Shown here: positions 26,166 to 35,833 of the stretch, piece by piece
How positions within the stretch are numbered: the first letter of the stretch is position 1
Layout of the letters: every line of letters begins with the position of its first letter
Source of the DNA: M55B167 sp964406095
GTDB lineage: Bacteria > Verrucomicrobiota > Kiritimatiellia > RFP12 > UBA1067
Direction: 5' to 3'
Assembly: GCA_964406095.1 (NCBI GenBank)
Contig: CAYOQJ010000068.1
Location: 1-64,000, forward strand
Length of the DNA: 64,000 nucleotides
Notes under the pieces: model-generated
What the model saw: only the letters and a program-made list of their open reading frames with translations
Told to the model about the DNA's origin: nothing
Databases searched by the model: none
Made by a program: the position numbers and the translations under genes

Positions 26166-28724
26166 TCACCAATCCCTCTGACCGGGCGGTAACGGAATGG
26201 AACGTTGACGTCGTTTTTTATCCTCTTCGTGTTCCTTCTCTCTCTCCAATGCCCGCCTGAGCAACTCCTGCACATCCTGAGGTGGCTCTTCCTGCTTTTC
26301 GGGTTCCTGTTGCTGCTGCTGCTCCTGTTGTTGTTGCTCCTCCTCCTGCTGCTGCTGCTGCTGTTGTTGCTGTTGCTGTTGCTCCTGTTGTTTTTGTTGT
26401 TTTTGTTGCTGTTGCTGCTGTGAGTTTGATTGACCGGGTTTGCGAGGCAGCTTATCGCGTATTTCGAGCAGCTCCCGTAGAGCCTGACGCTGCAACGGGA
26501 CAGCGGTTTCTACCGCCGGTTTTTCAGTCAGCACCTCGCGCTGCAACTGCATGACATGGTCAGCCAGCTCTTGAATCTCAGCTTTATCCTCAGTTGTGAA
26601 TGGTGGCATGTTGGTATCGGTTTGTGACTGCTGAATATATTGATCGGCCCATTGTGGGAAACGTTCGATAAAGATAGCGGTCAGATCGGTGGCCTCTTTC
26701 TGCGATTCTCTGGTTTTCAGATATTGGCGGTTAATGCGGGAGAGCGTATTGCTTTGGCAGACGATATCTTCGTTGATTACAGCATCGGGGGTGGCGGTCA
26801 TCTTCCAGAAATTATATAGCATCGGTTCGAGTCGGGCGGCCTCATCGACCGATTCGGGCAGCAAATCTTCAAATGCCTGTGCGACTCCTTGCATGCCGTC
26901 ACGCCCGATTTCGATCTGCTGGTTGAGAGCTGCCTGCTGCTGCTGATTGGTCACGGCCTGAAGCAGACTCTGTTTAAGGGGAATCCAAAGATCAGCATTT
27001 TTTTTCTGTTTGTCGGCCAGCTTCTCAGCTCCGGTTATCACCTCCGGCGCGGAGTTAGTGAATAGATTATAGGAATCGTCCATAATTTGCCGCTGTTCGT
27101 CCAGCATTATGTTAAGAAGCTGATCAGGTTGTTTGTCGCCATGTTCTTTCAGGACTCCAGCGATATGAGCTTCTTCGCGCAGCTTATCGAGCGGATCAAT
27201 GGCGCGGATGAGATTACGTCTGCGCCTCTCGTCATCTGGTGACTCGCGCAGCGAATGCTGAAATGCGGTGGCGGCCTCCTCGGTCAGCTTCAGCTTAGGT
27301 TCAGCCTCTGGGGCGTGATCCTGTGCGTTGGCCTGATCATAATTAAGTTTGCCGAGGAACTCACCTGCGCGGGCACTCACAGTTCTCGAATTGAGCAGTC
27401 CCCGCAGGGTGTTGCAGGCGTTGGTTGTGTCGCCCCCCTTGTAGAAAGCATAAGCCGCGTTGTAACGGTAGATTTCCGCCTCATCAATGTCAGCACCGCG
27501 GGCGGCGGAGAGAAAACCCTGTGCAGCTTTCAGCCACTCACCCTTTTTCAGCCAGGATTGCGCTTTTCGTGCACCAGCGCGTCCTGGTTTTAGCGTAACA
27601 GCTTCAGTTGTGTCAGACAGATCGGTTTGCAAAAGTGCGGCTTTGTTTGTTTGAGCACTCGAATAAACTGCGGGAATCAGAGTTAACAGAAGACTCAGCA
27701 CAGCTGCAGCTTTGCGTCGTTTGGCACTGTGCAGTCGACCGCGACTCAACCATGCAGCGCAGAGTAGCAGGATAATCGCAGGCATCAGAAAGAGCTGATA
27801 ACGTTCGACGAAACGGTTTTCATGAATTTCCTGCTGCTCTCTGTCGGCAATCTGCCGCAAGTAACGTCGATAGATTGCGCCTAGGGTGGTATGGGCGGTG
27901 CCAGCGGTGCCCAGCGGGATGTAACGTCCATTGGAGGCACGCGCGACGGCATCAAGAGTCTGATCCATCAGACGCGTCATCACAGGCTTGCCTTCAAACA
28001 ATACGCTCCCGCTGTTACCTTCGTCCGGAATCGTTGTCCCGGAAGGATCGCCGATACCGATTGTGAAAATCGGAATGCCGCGTTGAGCCGCTTTTTCCGC
28101 CGCCTTCAATGCGCCGCCGGTCAGGTCTTCACCATCCGAAATAAGCAGAATGGCATTGTATTCATCCAAGGCGTGTTCAAGCGCGTCGAGTGCTTTGAGT
28201 ATGGGATCGCCGAGATCTGTTGCGCCACGCGGTGCGGAATCAACACTAACACCGTCAAGTGCCTGTCGCAGGAAGGTGTAATCGGTGGTAAGCGGACAGA
28301 TTATATTCGCTTTGTGCCTGAAAGCGATCAGTCCGGCCCGGTCGCCCTGCAACTCCTCAATCAGGTCAATTAGATCGGTTTTAGCACGCTCCAGCCGATT
28401 GGGATGAACATCGCTGGCCAGCATCGAGCGGGATACATCAAGCGCGATCATGAGGTTACGTCCGCGGGTAAAAACCCTCTCCTCTCTGCGGCCCCATTGT
28501 GGACGTGCCGCAGCAAACAGCAGAAGTGTCAAAGCGGTGATAATCAGAGTAAACTGTGTGTAGAAACGTGATTCATGATCAGGAGGTACCAGTTTCGCTT
28601 GCAGAGCCGGAGCAATCAGCCGGGAGAGCGCAACTCTGGCACGACGGTGCAGCCAGAGCCAGAGGGCACCGGCAACTGGTATTGCGGTGAGCAGTAACAA
28701 AAACCATGGATAAACCAAGCGCAT
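26166..28724 (-). CDS. batB: BatB-BatC fusion: VWA membrane protein with TPR and poly-Q tail
   Basis: This 852-residue protein joins two usual Bat components. Residues 1-330 are BatB-like: membrane helices at about 7-23 and 58-72, a VWA domain with MIDAS motif DVSRSMLASD near 94-103, and a helix at about 312-328. A further hydrophobic segment (about 338-355) precedes a long periplasmic helical part with TPR-like repeats (WLKKGEWLKAAQGFLSAA, YNAAYAFYKGGDTTNA), as in BatC. Residues 769-806 are almost pure Gln with a few Glu and Lys. The last 46 residues are highly charged. It follows batA by 24 bases. Confidence 0.85.
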   Translation of the reverse strand: MRLVYPWFLLLLTAIPVAGALWLWLHRRARVALSRLIAPALQAKLVPPDHESRFYTQFTLIITALTLLLFAAARPQWGRREERVFTRGRNLMIALDVSRSMLASDVHPNRLERAKTDLIDLIEELQGDRAGLIAFRHKANIICPLTTDYTFLRQALDGVSVDSAPRGATDLGDPILKALDALEHALDEYNAILLISDGEDLTGGALKAAEKAAQRGIPIFTIGIGDPSGTTIPDEGNSGSVLFEGKPVMTRLMDQTLDAVARASNGRYIPLGTAGTAHTTLGAIYRRYLRQIADREQQEIHENRFVERYQLFLMPAIILLLCAAWLSRGRLHSAKRRKAAAVLSLLLTLIPAVYSSAQTNKAALLQTDLSDTTEAVTLKPGRAGARKAQSWLKKGEWLKAAQGFLSAARGADIDEAEIYRYNAAYAFYKGGDTTNACNTLRGLLNSRTVSARAGEFLGKLNYDQANAQDHAPEAEPKLKLTEEAATAFQHSLRESPDDERRRRNLIRAIDPLDKLREEAHIAGVLKEHGDKQPDQLLNIMLDEQRQIMDDSYNLFTNSAPEVITGAEKLADKQKKNADLWIPLKQSLLQAVTNQQQQAALNQQIEIGRDGMQGVAQAFEDLLPESVDEAARLEPMLYNFWKMTATPDAVINEDIVCQSNTLSRINRQYLKTRESQKEATDLTAIFIERFPQWADQYIQQSQTDTNMPPFTTEDKAEIQELADHVMQLQREVLTEKPAVETAVPLQRQALRELLEIRDKLPRKPGQSNSQQQQQQKQQKQQEQQQQQQQQQQQQEEEQQQQEQQQQQEPEKQEEPPQDVQELLRRALEREKEHEEDKKRRQRSIPLPPGQRDW
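26307..26420 (-). repeat. Poly-glutamine coding tract
   Basis: This 38-codon stretch encodes Gln with scattered Glu and Lys, using mixed CAG and CAA codons. Codon mixing limits simple slippage and suggests that the polar tract itself is kept. It produces a long leucine-rich artefactual frame on the opposite strand, which I do not count as a gene. Confidence 0.85.
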
Positions 28725-28748
28725 AAAATTTTTCCTCCTGGCAGCCGT

Positions 28749-29786
28749 TTACAGCATTCGGCGGGTAAGCTGCATGTTCAATGTCAATGCGGAGGCTGTC
28801 AGTAGAGCGCCGATCAGCAGCAAAGCGGCAAAATGCTCGTTGTAGCGCTCGTACACCTGACGTTCGATTCTGGTTTTCTCCAGCTTGTCGATTTCAGTCA
28901 GAGCCTCTTTGAGTCCTGCGTGATCCCGTACCCCGAAATAACGCCCGCCAGTTTGATTGGCAATCTCTTTAAGCTGAGTTTCATCATAGGTCGCATTTGC
29001 ATAGGATATGCGTTCACGTCCGAACATGTCACGTGTTTTAAAGGGGGTGCGGCGATTTGATCCGACACCGATTGTGTAAACCTTGATGTTCATTTTTGCA
29101 GCTGCTTCAGCGGCCTGTTCCGGCGTAATAATTCCGGCGTTGGATTCACCGTCAGAGAGCAGAATGACAACCCTTGATTCTGGTTCAGCGTCGGTCAGAC
29201 GAGCGACTCCAGTGGCCAGCCCGTCGCCTATGGCGGTGAGGGTCTCTTCCTGGTCAACACTCTGACCGTTGCCGTTAATCGCGGCCCGGGGTATTTCGAC
29301 GCCCTTTAGAACATGAGTCAGAGCGCGATGATCTGCGGTCAGTGGCGCACGCGTCGAGGCGTAACCGCCAAAGGTGACCAACCCGATCAGATCGTCAGGA
29401 CGCTCTTCGACAAAAGTGGCGAACATCTCCTTCACGACATCCAGACGGGTTTTTGAAAAATTGTTATCCGGCGAGAGATCAAGGGCCTCCATGGAACCGG
29501 AAACGTCAACTACCATTTCAATGGCAATCGCGTCGGTAGAGCGATGTTGACGTGCCAGCGTTGTGCGCGGACGAGCCGCCGCAATGATCAGCAGCAGAGT
29601 ACCCGCCAGAAATATAAAGGGCAGAAGACGAGCGATCGCAACCCGCCAGCCGGCGGTTTTGTGCGGCAGTCGCGACGCCGGTGCGAAGAGCACTCCGCCT
29701 GTGTGTCCGGCACGGTGGAGCCGCCAGGCGGCGACCGCCCAGGGGATCAATAACAGGAAAGCTAATGGTGTGGCGAAATGTAGCAT
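28749..29786 (-). CDS. batA: BatA: VWA-domain membrane protein
   Basis: This 345-residue protein has the BatA layout. An N-terminal helix (about 4-20) and a second helix (about 52-70) precede a VWA domain with MIDAS residues in VVDVSGSME (about 91-99), Thr in the TFGG segment and Asp in LLSDGES. A C-terminal helix (about 318-336) closes the protein. The intact MIDAS implies metal-dependent ligand binding on the periplasmic or cytosolic face. It sits between the DUF4381-like gene (3 bases upstream) and the BatB-BatC fusion. Confidence 0.9.
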   Translation of the reverse strand: MLHFATPLAFLLLIPWAVAAWRLHRAGHTGGVLFAPASRLPHKTAGWRVAIARLLPFIFLAGTLLLIIAAARPRTTLARQHRSTDAIAIEMVVDVSGSMEALDLSPDNNFSKTRLDVVKEMFATFVEERPDDLIGLVTFGGYASTRAPLTADHRALTHVLKGVEIPRAAINGNGQSVDQEETLTAIGDGLATGVARLTDAEPESRVVILLSDGESNAGIITPEQAAEAAAKMNIKVYTIGVGSNRRTPFKTRDMFGRERISYANATYDETQLKEIANQTGGRYFGVRDHAGLKEALTEIDKLEKTRIERQVYERYNEHFAALLLIGALLTASALTLNMQLTRRML

Positions 29787-29789
29787 GAT

Positions 29790-30773
29790 TTATTCGGATT
29801 TCAATTGTTTTTTCTGCTTTTCATCCAGAGTGCAGTTTCGCGCGTCAGAGTTCAGATAGTCACGTGCGCGCTCGACAGCCTGTTTGGTCATATCAATGTC
29901 AGCTTGCCGTCCGGCGAATTTAACGAGATCGGCAGATTCCAAAAATGTTTTGAGATTTTCGAGTGTCTCCCTGGTAAAACCGGGGTGTGCCGCAGCGGCT
30001 GCCAGAAATTCTTCGGTAGTCTGTTCCGGTGCGCGCACATTGTGCGAGCGCTCAATATAGCGTCTGACAACCATGGTTAATTCAATATAAAAATCCTTGA
30101 ACAAACCCTTTTCAGGCAGCCTGCGCCGCATCAACCTGTCAAGCTCTGTCATGGCACGGTCAATCGGTGACATGCGGAGCTCCCGTACACGGGCTGATAT
30201 TTTTGTCAGAGCGTAAAGGATGAGCACGACAATCACAATCGCACCCGCGCCGGCAATAATCCACAGCGCAATTGTGCCGCCAGTGGGAGCTATCCACTCT
30301 GGCTCAACAGTGACTTCGGGTTCACCAGCGACAGCCGGGAGATTTTTCGGTTGAGGGAATACGACCGGCTTGGTAGCGACCGTGAAGACCCGAGGCGGCA
30401 CGACTGAGTTGTCGCTGACGGTCAAGGCAAAAGGGGCCAGCCGGTAACGTGTTGCCGCCGGCCAGGGTGTGAGTTTCCAACGCTGACTGATCATAATCTG
30501 TCCGCCCGCTTCAACTGGCTCGGTTGTAAAATCCTCAGCCATCGAAAATCCTTGAAAACGATTCTGCAGATCAGGCAGTTCAATTTTCAGAATTGCAGCT
30601 GATTTAACGGTGATTGTCACCATAAGATCACGTGCGGGATCAACCACCTGCGGTTCGGCACGCACCGTCGCTGAGAAGCCGTCGTTGTACAGCTCGGCGT
30701 TGAATTGAGCCTGCGCGCTACAACTTATCAGCAGCGTTATCAAAAATGCACTGTAGTAAAATGGTTTTTTCAT
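29790..30773 (-). CDS. DUF4381-like membrane protein of the Bat operon
   Basis: This 327-residue protein has a signal peptide (SP cleavage after AQA at about 22), a beta-rich periplasmic region and one membrane helix at about 165-187. A cytosolic helical domain follows, with RRRLPEKGLFKDFYIELTMVV and RYIERSHNVRAPEQTTEEFL. This is the pattern of the DUF4381 family found between DUF58 and VWA genes in MoxR operons. Its start overlaps the end of the DUF58 gene (ATGA). The cytosolic tail may contact MoxR or DUF58. The exact role is unknown. Confidence 0.75.
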   Translation of the reverse strand: MKKPFYYSAFLITLLISCSAQAQFNAELYNDGFSATVRAEPQVVDPARDLMVTITVKSAAILKIELPDLQNRFQGFSMAEDFTTEPVEAGGQIMISQRWKLTPWPAATRYRLAPFALTVSDNSVVPPRVFTVATKPVVFPQPKNLPAVAGEPEVTVEPEWIAPTGGTIALWIIAGAGAIVIVVLILYALTKISARVRELRMSPIDRAMTELDRLMRRRLPEKGLFKDFYIELTMVVRRYIERSHNVRAPEQTTEEFLAAAAAHPGFTRETLENLKTFLESADLVKFAGRQADIDMTKQAVERARDYLNSDARNCTLDEKQKKQLKSE

Positions 30774-31648
30774 CGTTTGCCTGCTCTGCGACGGAACAAT
30801 GCACGGACATCATCGATATAGGGCCTGCCGGTTGAAAGCTCGATGGTGTCGATTCCGCTGCGTTTAAAAAAACGTATGAGTTCGCTTTGTTCCCGCTCGG
30901 ATTGCAACTTGAAAGCGTTGCGCAGTTTGGACGAGGCGGTGTCAACCAACAGCAGTTCACCCGTTTCAGGGTCTTGCAGTTCAATTAGCCCCACATTCGG
31001 AATTTCAAGTTCACAGGGATCACTGACCGGACAGGCGATCACATCATGACGACGTGCGGTTACGCGCAACTCTTTTCGGTAGCCGCTATCCTGAAAGTCG
31101 GAAACGATAAAAACTACCGCTTTGCGTTTTTGTACATTGTTGAGAAAACGTAGCGCCGTAGTTATATCGGTGCCTTCACGAGTCTCGTCGGCAGCCAGTA
31201 CTTCACGCACAAGCCGCATGACCGCAGTCCTGCCTTTGCGCGGAGGAATCGATTTGAGTATGCGGTCGCTGAAAAGAATGAGTCCTATTTTATCCTGATT
31301 GCGGATGGCTGTCATTGCCAGCAGACAGGTTATTTCAGCGGCCAGTTCGGATTTGCTGCGCTTGCCCGAACCGAATATCTGAGAGCCAGAGACATCAATC
31401 AGAAAGATAACTGTGAGTTCGCGTTCCTCGGAAAAGCGTTTGACATGCGGATGACCAGTGCGAGCGGTTACATTCCAGTCGATGGAGCGCACATCATCGC
31501 CGATGATGTAAGGGCGCACCTCATCGAACTCGACTCCCTGGCCTTTGAATACCGAGTGGTAATCACCGGCCAGTCGATCGTCTATCAGATGGCTGGTAAG
31601 AATTCTGATCTTACCGACCTGTTTCATCAATTCAGCTGTATCAATCAT
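30770..31648 (-). CDS. DUF58 domain protein of the MoxR operon
   Basis: This 292-residue cytosolic protein has the DUF58 signature around residues 30-75 (DYHSVFKGQGVEFDEVRPY, then DDVRSIDWNVTARTG) followed by a VWA-like fold (IFLIDVSGSQIFG). DUF58 proteins are encoded beside MoxR ATPases and are thought to act with them as chaperone-like assembly factors for VWA proteins. It lies 34 bases after moxR. Length and motif content are normal. Confidence 0.9.
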   Translation of the reverse strand: MIDTAELMKQVGKIRILTSHLIDDRLAGDYHSVFKGQGVEFDEVRPYIIGDDVRSIDWNVTARTGHPHVKRFSEERELTVIFLIDVSGSQIFGSGKRSKSELAAEITCLLAMTAIRNQDKIGLILFSDRILKSIPPRKGRTAVMRLVREVLAADETREGTDITTALRFLNNVQKRKAVVFIVSDFQDSGYRKELRVTARRHDVIACPVSDPCELEIPNVGLIELQDPETGELLLVDTASSKLRNAFKLQSEREQSELIRFFKRSGIDTIELSTGRPYIDDVRALFRRRAGKR

Positions 31649-31682
31649 GGCATTAGTAAAGGGCGGCTTGCGCAGATCGCAA

Positions 31683-32666
31683 TCAAGGCACCGGAATCTC
31701 GTTGAGAATAGTGGCGATAATATCGTCCGCTGTCACCTCTTCAGCTTCGGCTTCATAGGTTAACATAATACGGTGACGCAACACGTCGTGAGCAATCTCT
31801 TTGACATCCTGCGGCGTGGCGTAGGCGCGCCCGTTCATCATAGCGTTGGCTCTGGCGGCGATATTCAGACAGAGTGTCGCACGTGGTGAGCCTCCAATCT
31901 GAATCTGATCGGCAAGCGTAGGCAGTTTGAACTTGGCCGGTTCACGCGTGGCGAAAACAATGTCGAGAATATAATCGCCGACCTTTTCATCACAGTAAAC
32001 CTGATTTAGGGTTGCGCGCATTGCGTCGATTTTTTCAGCACTGAGTACCGCTTTGACCTCGGGCTGCCGTCCGCTGGTGAATCGGTTCATGATGCGCCTT
32101 TCATCATCACGTGAAGGATGGGTGACAACACATTTCAACATGAAACGGTCAACCTGCGCCTCCGGCAACGGATAGGTTCCCTCTTGCTCAATCGGGTTCT
32201 GCGTGGCCATTACCAGAAATGGCAAGGGCAGGCTGTAGGTGTTGTCGCCGATGGTCACTTGCCGTTCCTGCATCGCTTCAAGTAGTGCGCTCTGTACCTT
32301 CGCGGGCGCACGGTTGATCTCATCGGCCAGCAGCAAATTGGTGAAAACCGGGCCCTTTTTCGGTGCGAAGGTGGCCTCTTTGGGATTATAAATCATGGTG
32401 CCGACCACATCCGCAGGCAGCAAATCCGGAGTGAATGAGATTCGGTGAAATTCCAATCCCAGCACATGTGCCAGAGTGCTGATCGAGGTCGTTTTTGCCA
32501 GCCCCGGCACCCCTTCCAGCAGGATATGCCCTCCCGTAATCAGCGCGATGATCAGACGGTCAATCAGCTTTTCCTGCCCGACGATAACTTTGTTGACCTC
32601 CTCGCGAATGGCGGCGATACTATCCGCCTGGTCGGCTATTATGTTGTTTGTCTGCTGTATATCCAT
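31683..32666 (-). CDS. moxR: MoxR-family AAA+ ATPase
   Basis: This is a 327-residue AAA+ ATPase from the ATG at 32666. It has Walker A in LLEGVPGLAKTT, Walker B in LLADEINRAP, sensor 1 in MATQNPIEQEGTYPLPEAQ, an arginine finger in QVDRF and a C-terminal lid with GGSPRATL. MoxR proteins remodel or activate VWA-domain partners, here BatA, BatB and DUF58 encoded downstream. The frame is open to 32759, but GGAAAG six to seven bases before 32666 and family alignment support the shorter start. It is the head of the Bat operon and lies about 100 bases below the DUF4340-like gene. Confidence 0.94.
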   Translation of the reverse strand: MDIQQTNNIIADQADSIAAIREEVNKVIVGQEKLIDRLIIALITGGHILLEGVPGLAKTTSISTLAHVLGLEFHRISFTPDLLPADVVGTMIYNPKEATFAPKKGPVFTNLLLADEINRAPAKVQSALLEAMQERQVTIGDNTYSLPLPFLVMATQNPIEQEGTYPLPEAQVDRFMLKCVVTHPSRDDERRIMNRFTSGRQPEVKAVLSAEKIDAMRATLNQVYCDEKVGDYILDIVFATREPAKFKLPTLADQIQIGGSPRATLCLNIAARANAMMNGRAYATPQDVKEIAHDVLRHRIMLTYEAEAEEVTADDIIATILNEIPVP

Positions 32667-32768
32667 AGTTTTCTTTCCGTTCTGTTGCAAATCAAGCATT
32701 GTCGGTGGGGCGGTGTGTCCGGCACCCCTCGAATGTTTGATGCCGAACACACAATTCATCCACAGCTT

Positions 32769-33902
32769 TTAATTATTACCTTCTTCATCTTCAGTCTGCC
32801 TCTCCGAAGTCTGAGCGGCAGAGACGGTCTGAGGTTGCTCCTTTTCGCTTGCTTCCGGTTCCGGCTGCTTTTCCTTCTTTTTGACGATGTCAGCGCGGCT
32901 TTTCATCATGCTGTCGGCTTTGTATGAAGGAATGATGTAGCTCCAGCGAGAACTCTTCTCATTGAAATTTTCCACCTTGGTGCGGATTTCAGCATTGACG
33001 GTTTCATTAGTGCCCTGCGGAGTGAAGTTTGCCCTGATCTTCATGTAACGGTCAGTACCATCCGGCACAACGGAGCCCAGTGAAGCAGTGTAACTCTCGC
33101 CGCTTTTGATTGTCACTTTGAAAACTGCACCAGTAGAGATACCCAGATCGTCATCGCTCAGAGCTGGATCAGCCAGATTGTTGAATGAGAGCGAACTCAG
33201 GGCTGACTCTAGCGAGTGGGAGGCCGATGTATCAAACTCTTCATCATCTTTGAGCCCTGCGACACTCCATTCACCATCTTTTTTGCTGAGAATACAGGAT
33301 TCACCCTGCTTCATCAGCGCTATACCGTTAACATCCGAAGATGAGATGGAGATGATCTGGGTGTCAGCCCAGTTGGAGGGCTTGGGAGTGAAAGAGCTGA
33401 GAGTCTCCTTGACCAGCCAGACCTCGTCTTTATCGCCGGTTGAAACATAACGCCCGTCCGGATAGGAACTGCCACCGAACTGTGCCGCACGACCGGTTGC
33501 TTTACGCATGTGTTCATCGCCAATCAAAAGAGTGGTCAGAGATTTGCCGGAGGAATCCTGCAGATCAAGGATATCGGCATCAGCAATTTTTTCCGGTGAG
33601 CTTTTCTGACCGATCTTGAGACTCTTGAGTGTCAGAAGCCGCTCTCTGATCTTGGTGATATCAGCCGGATAATCATAAAGCGAATTTATTTTCCAGCCGT
33701 CATCACCGCCTGAAAGCAGCAGATTTTCGTTGTCACTGCATTTTAGTTCAATTTTCATCACCTTGCTCAGATCAAGCTCCGGCAATAGCTCACGGCCCAC
33801 CTGCGAAGGTGTTTTGACATTAACGCTTCGGCTGCTCATATAGGCCGCGACACCAAGAATCGCGGCGACCACAGCCAGCAAAATAAGTTTGTTAGCTTTC
33901 AT
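32769..33902 (-). CDS. DUF4340-like membrane-anchored protein
   Basis: This 377-residue protein starts with a membrane helix (about 5-22). Two similar beta-rich units follow, each with a WKINSLYDYPAD- or WSVAGLKDDEEFD-type strand and helix, typical of DUF4340. The tail is charged and low-complexity (KKKEKQPEPEASEKEQPQT). DUF4340 genes usually follow GldG/GldF-type transporter genes, as here. The role is probably periplasmic support for that transporter. GAGG precedes the start. Confidence 0.8.
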   Translation of the reverse strand: MKANKLILLAVVAAILGVAAYMSSRSVNVKTPSQVGRELLPELDLSKVMKIELKCSDNENLLLSGGDDGWKINSLYDYPADITKIRERLLTLKSLKIGQKSSPEKIADADILDLQDSSGKSLTTLLIGDEHMRKATGRAAQFGGSSYPDGRYVSTGDKDEVWLVKETLSSFTPKPSNWADTQIISISSSDVNGIALMKQGESCILSKKDGEWSVAGLKDDEEFDTSASHSLESALSSLSFNNLADPALSDDDLGISTGAVFKVTIKSGESYTASLGSVVPDGTDRYMKIRANFTPQGTNETVNAEIRTKVENFNEKSSRWSYIIPSYKADSMMKSRADIVKKKEKQPEPEASEKEQPQTVSAAQTSERQTEDEEGNN

Positions 33903-33919
33903 CTTACTGAATCCTCACT

Positions 33920-35809
33920 TTATTTTTTTCTGCGGTGAATGCCGCGCACAATACCCAAAACAATTACCAGCAACGGTATCAGAGCAATGTTAAGCACCTT
34001 GACGGTGCGTCCCAGACTTTCAATCTCACGGTTCAGGTTTTTACGAACTTCTTTCAGCTGCCGACTTGTATCAGCCTGCTGTTTCTGAAAGCGCTCAATT
34101 TCAGCCTGCTGTTCCGGTGAGATGATTAGCCGCTGATTTCCCTGCTTCTGGTTCTGCAGTTCGGCCAGACGCTGACGGGTCTCTTGCAAAGTTGCCTCAA
34201 GACGCTCTTCTTCGGCCTGCCACTCTTTCATGGCCTTGGCTTCCAGAGCGTCAACTTTAGTGAAAGGCCGACTGAAATTACCGCGTGAGCGTACCCCAAT
34301 TAGCTCCTGACGTCCGGCAAACTGCTCGACAGTGTTGCCGAAAAGAGCCAGATTGTTGTTAATCGGCTGGGCAATGCGTCCGAAGAGCGAGTTGACAGTC
34401 TGAACACAGAAGCGGTCATTGATGAAGTCGGCATCGGCGAAAAGCATGACTGTTCCCTGACCCGAGCTGATCAGATTCGCAACCTTGTTAGTGGCGTCTC
34501 CCACCATACCGTCGGCAAAAGCGGTTTTGAATTCACCCTGCAGACGGGCGGCCAGCACGCGTCGACGCCCGTCCGGCTTCAACTGTGAACGCATGGCACT
34601 CATGCCAAACTGGGCATTCATCTGATCGATCAGACAGGCATTGTCCTCTGATGAGGTCAGAATCGGAGTAAAAGTCAGCTCCTCGCCGGTGTTGTCTTCA
34701 AATGCGCCGGCAAAGGGTAGCATGACCTGGCTGAGACGTGAGGTCAGTAAATCCTGATCAGCCAGGTTGGCGGAACTCAACGATAGAAATGCCGGATTGT
34801 CCTCGACTCGTCCGTTACCTGAATTGAGCTTGGTTGCGCAACTGAGATCGGCAACAACCTTGGAGGAATCGAAACCGACTCCCCAAGTATCAAAGAGCTT
34901 GCCCAGAGTTGAAGGGCCGGGCTGCCCAGGACCGCCCGCGTCGCGCATCATCGGGTTCTGCTGACCGCTGCTTTCAAAATCGGCGATACTGAAAGGATCA
35001 ACACAGGCTACCAGACGCCCGCCGCGTAGTACAAACTGATCGATGGCGAAGAGGGTCTCATCCTCAAGCTCCTTGGAGTGAATGACCACAAGGGTTGTGA
35101 TATCATCATCAATCGCTTCAACCGGAGTTGTTAATTCGCGCACGGTGTAATCCTTGCGCAAATCCTGGAAGGCCATCCAGCCCTCATCCTGCTGCATGCC
35201 TTGTTGCATCATCATGGGATTGGGTGGCGACCCTAGTACACTCAGTGAGCTGATAATTCCAACAACCGGTTTTTCGGGCCAGGCCGCTCTGGTTATCAGA
35301 CGGGTGATGTCATATTCCAGCGTGGCTTCCGTGCGCGGTGAAAAACCGGGGATGGTCTCCTCAGCTTCGCCTGTTACCGCAGCCAGACCAAAATAGACCG
35401 GAGAGCCCAACATCGAAGTCTGCTGCGGTTCAATGCCGTAACGTTGAGCCCACTCCTCAGCATCTGAGTCGGGCTTGGTGTCATAGGCCTCCAACACAAT
35501 CTTGCCGTTGCCAGCGATCTGATACTCCTTGAGTAAATCCTGTACCTGGCGGGCATAGGTTTTCAGTGCCATCGGCATCTCACGCGAACTTGAACTGAAG
35601 TAGAATTTAAGAGTGACTTCGTTTTCAAGTTGTTTCAGAATCTCTTTGGAACCCTTGGAAAGGGTGTAGAGATTTTCATCGGTCAGGTCAATACGTAGCC
35701 GCATATTGCTGACAATCACATTGACGGCGATGATGATACCGAGTAGCAGAGCCAACCCTGCAATGCCACCGCTGATCTTTGAAAGTGATATGCTTTTTTT
35801 ATTAGACAT
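33920..35809 (-). CDS. GldG-like ABC transporter auxiliary protein
   Basis: This 629-residue protein has a membrane helix near each end (about 14-33 and 604-622). Between them is a large periplasmic region with the family opening (IDLTDENLYTLSKGSKEIL) and GldG-type segments. A coiled-coil stretch at about 525-600 is rich in Glu, Gln and Lys. In gliding Bacteroidetes, GldA, GldF and GldG form an ABC transporter; homologues in other phyla have unknown substrates. It follows the GldF-like gene by 24 bases with GAGG upstream. Confidence 0.85.
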   Translation of the reverse strand: MSNKKSISLSKISGGIAGLALLLGIIIAVNVIVSNMRLRIDLTDENLYTLSKGSKEILKQLENEVTLKFYFSSSSREMPMALKTYARQVQDLLKEYQIAGNGKIVLEAYDTKPDSDAEEWAQRYGIEPQQTSMLGSPVYFGLAAVTGEAEETIPGFSPRTEATLEYDITRLITRAAWPEKPVVGIISSLSVLGSPPNPMMMQQGMQQDEGWMAFQDLRKDYTVRELTTPVEAIDDDITTLVVIHSKELEDETLFAIDQFVLRGGRLVACVDPFSIADFESSGQQNPMMRDAGGPGQPGPSTLGKLFDTWGVGFDSSKVVADLSCATKLNSGNGRVEDNPAFLSLSSANLADQDLLTSRLSQVMLPFAGAFEDNTGEELTFTPILTSSEDNACLIDQMNAQFGMSAMRSQLKPDGRRRVLAARLQGEFKTAFADGMVGDATNKVANLISSGQGTVMLFADADFINDRFCVQTVNSLFGRIAQPINNNLALFGNTVEQFAGRQELIGVRSRGNFSRPFTKVDALEAKAMKEWQAEEERLEATLQETRQRLAELQNQKQGNQRLIISPEQQAEIERFQKQQADTSRQLKEVRKNLNREIESLGRTVKVLNIALIPLLVIVLGIVRGIHRRKK

Positions 35810-35833
35810 GTTTGAATCCTCAATCTAACTGTT

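Noticed and set aside
26205..26423. Plus-strand frame rich in leucine opposite the poly-Gln tract
   Set aside because: It is the antisense of CAG/CAA codons and carries no natural protein pattern.
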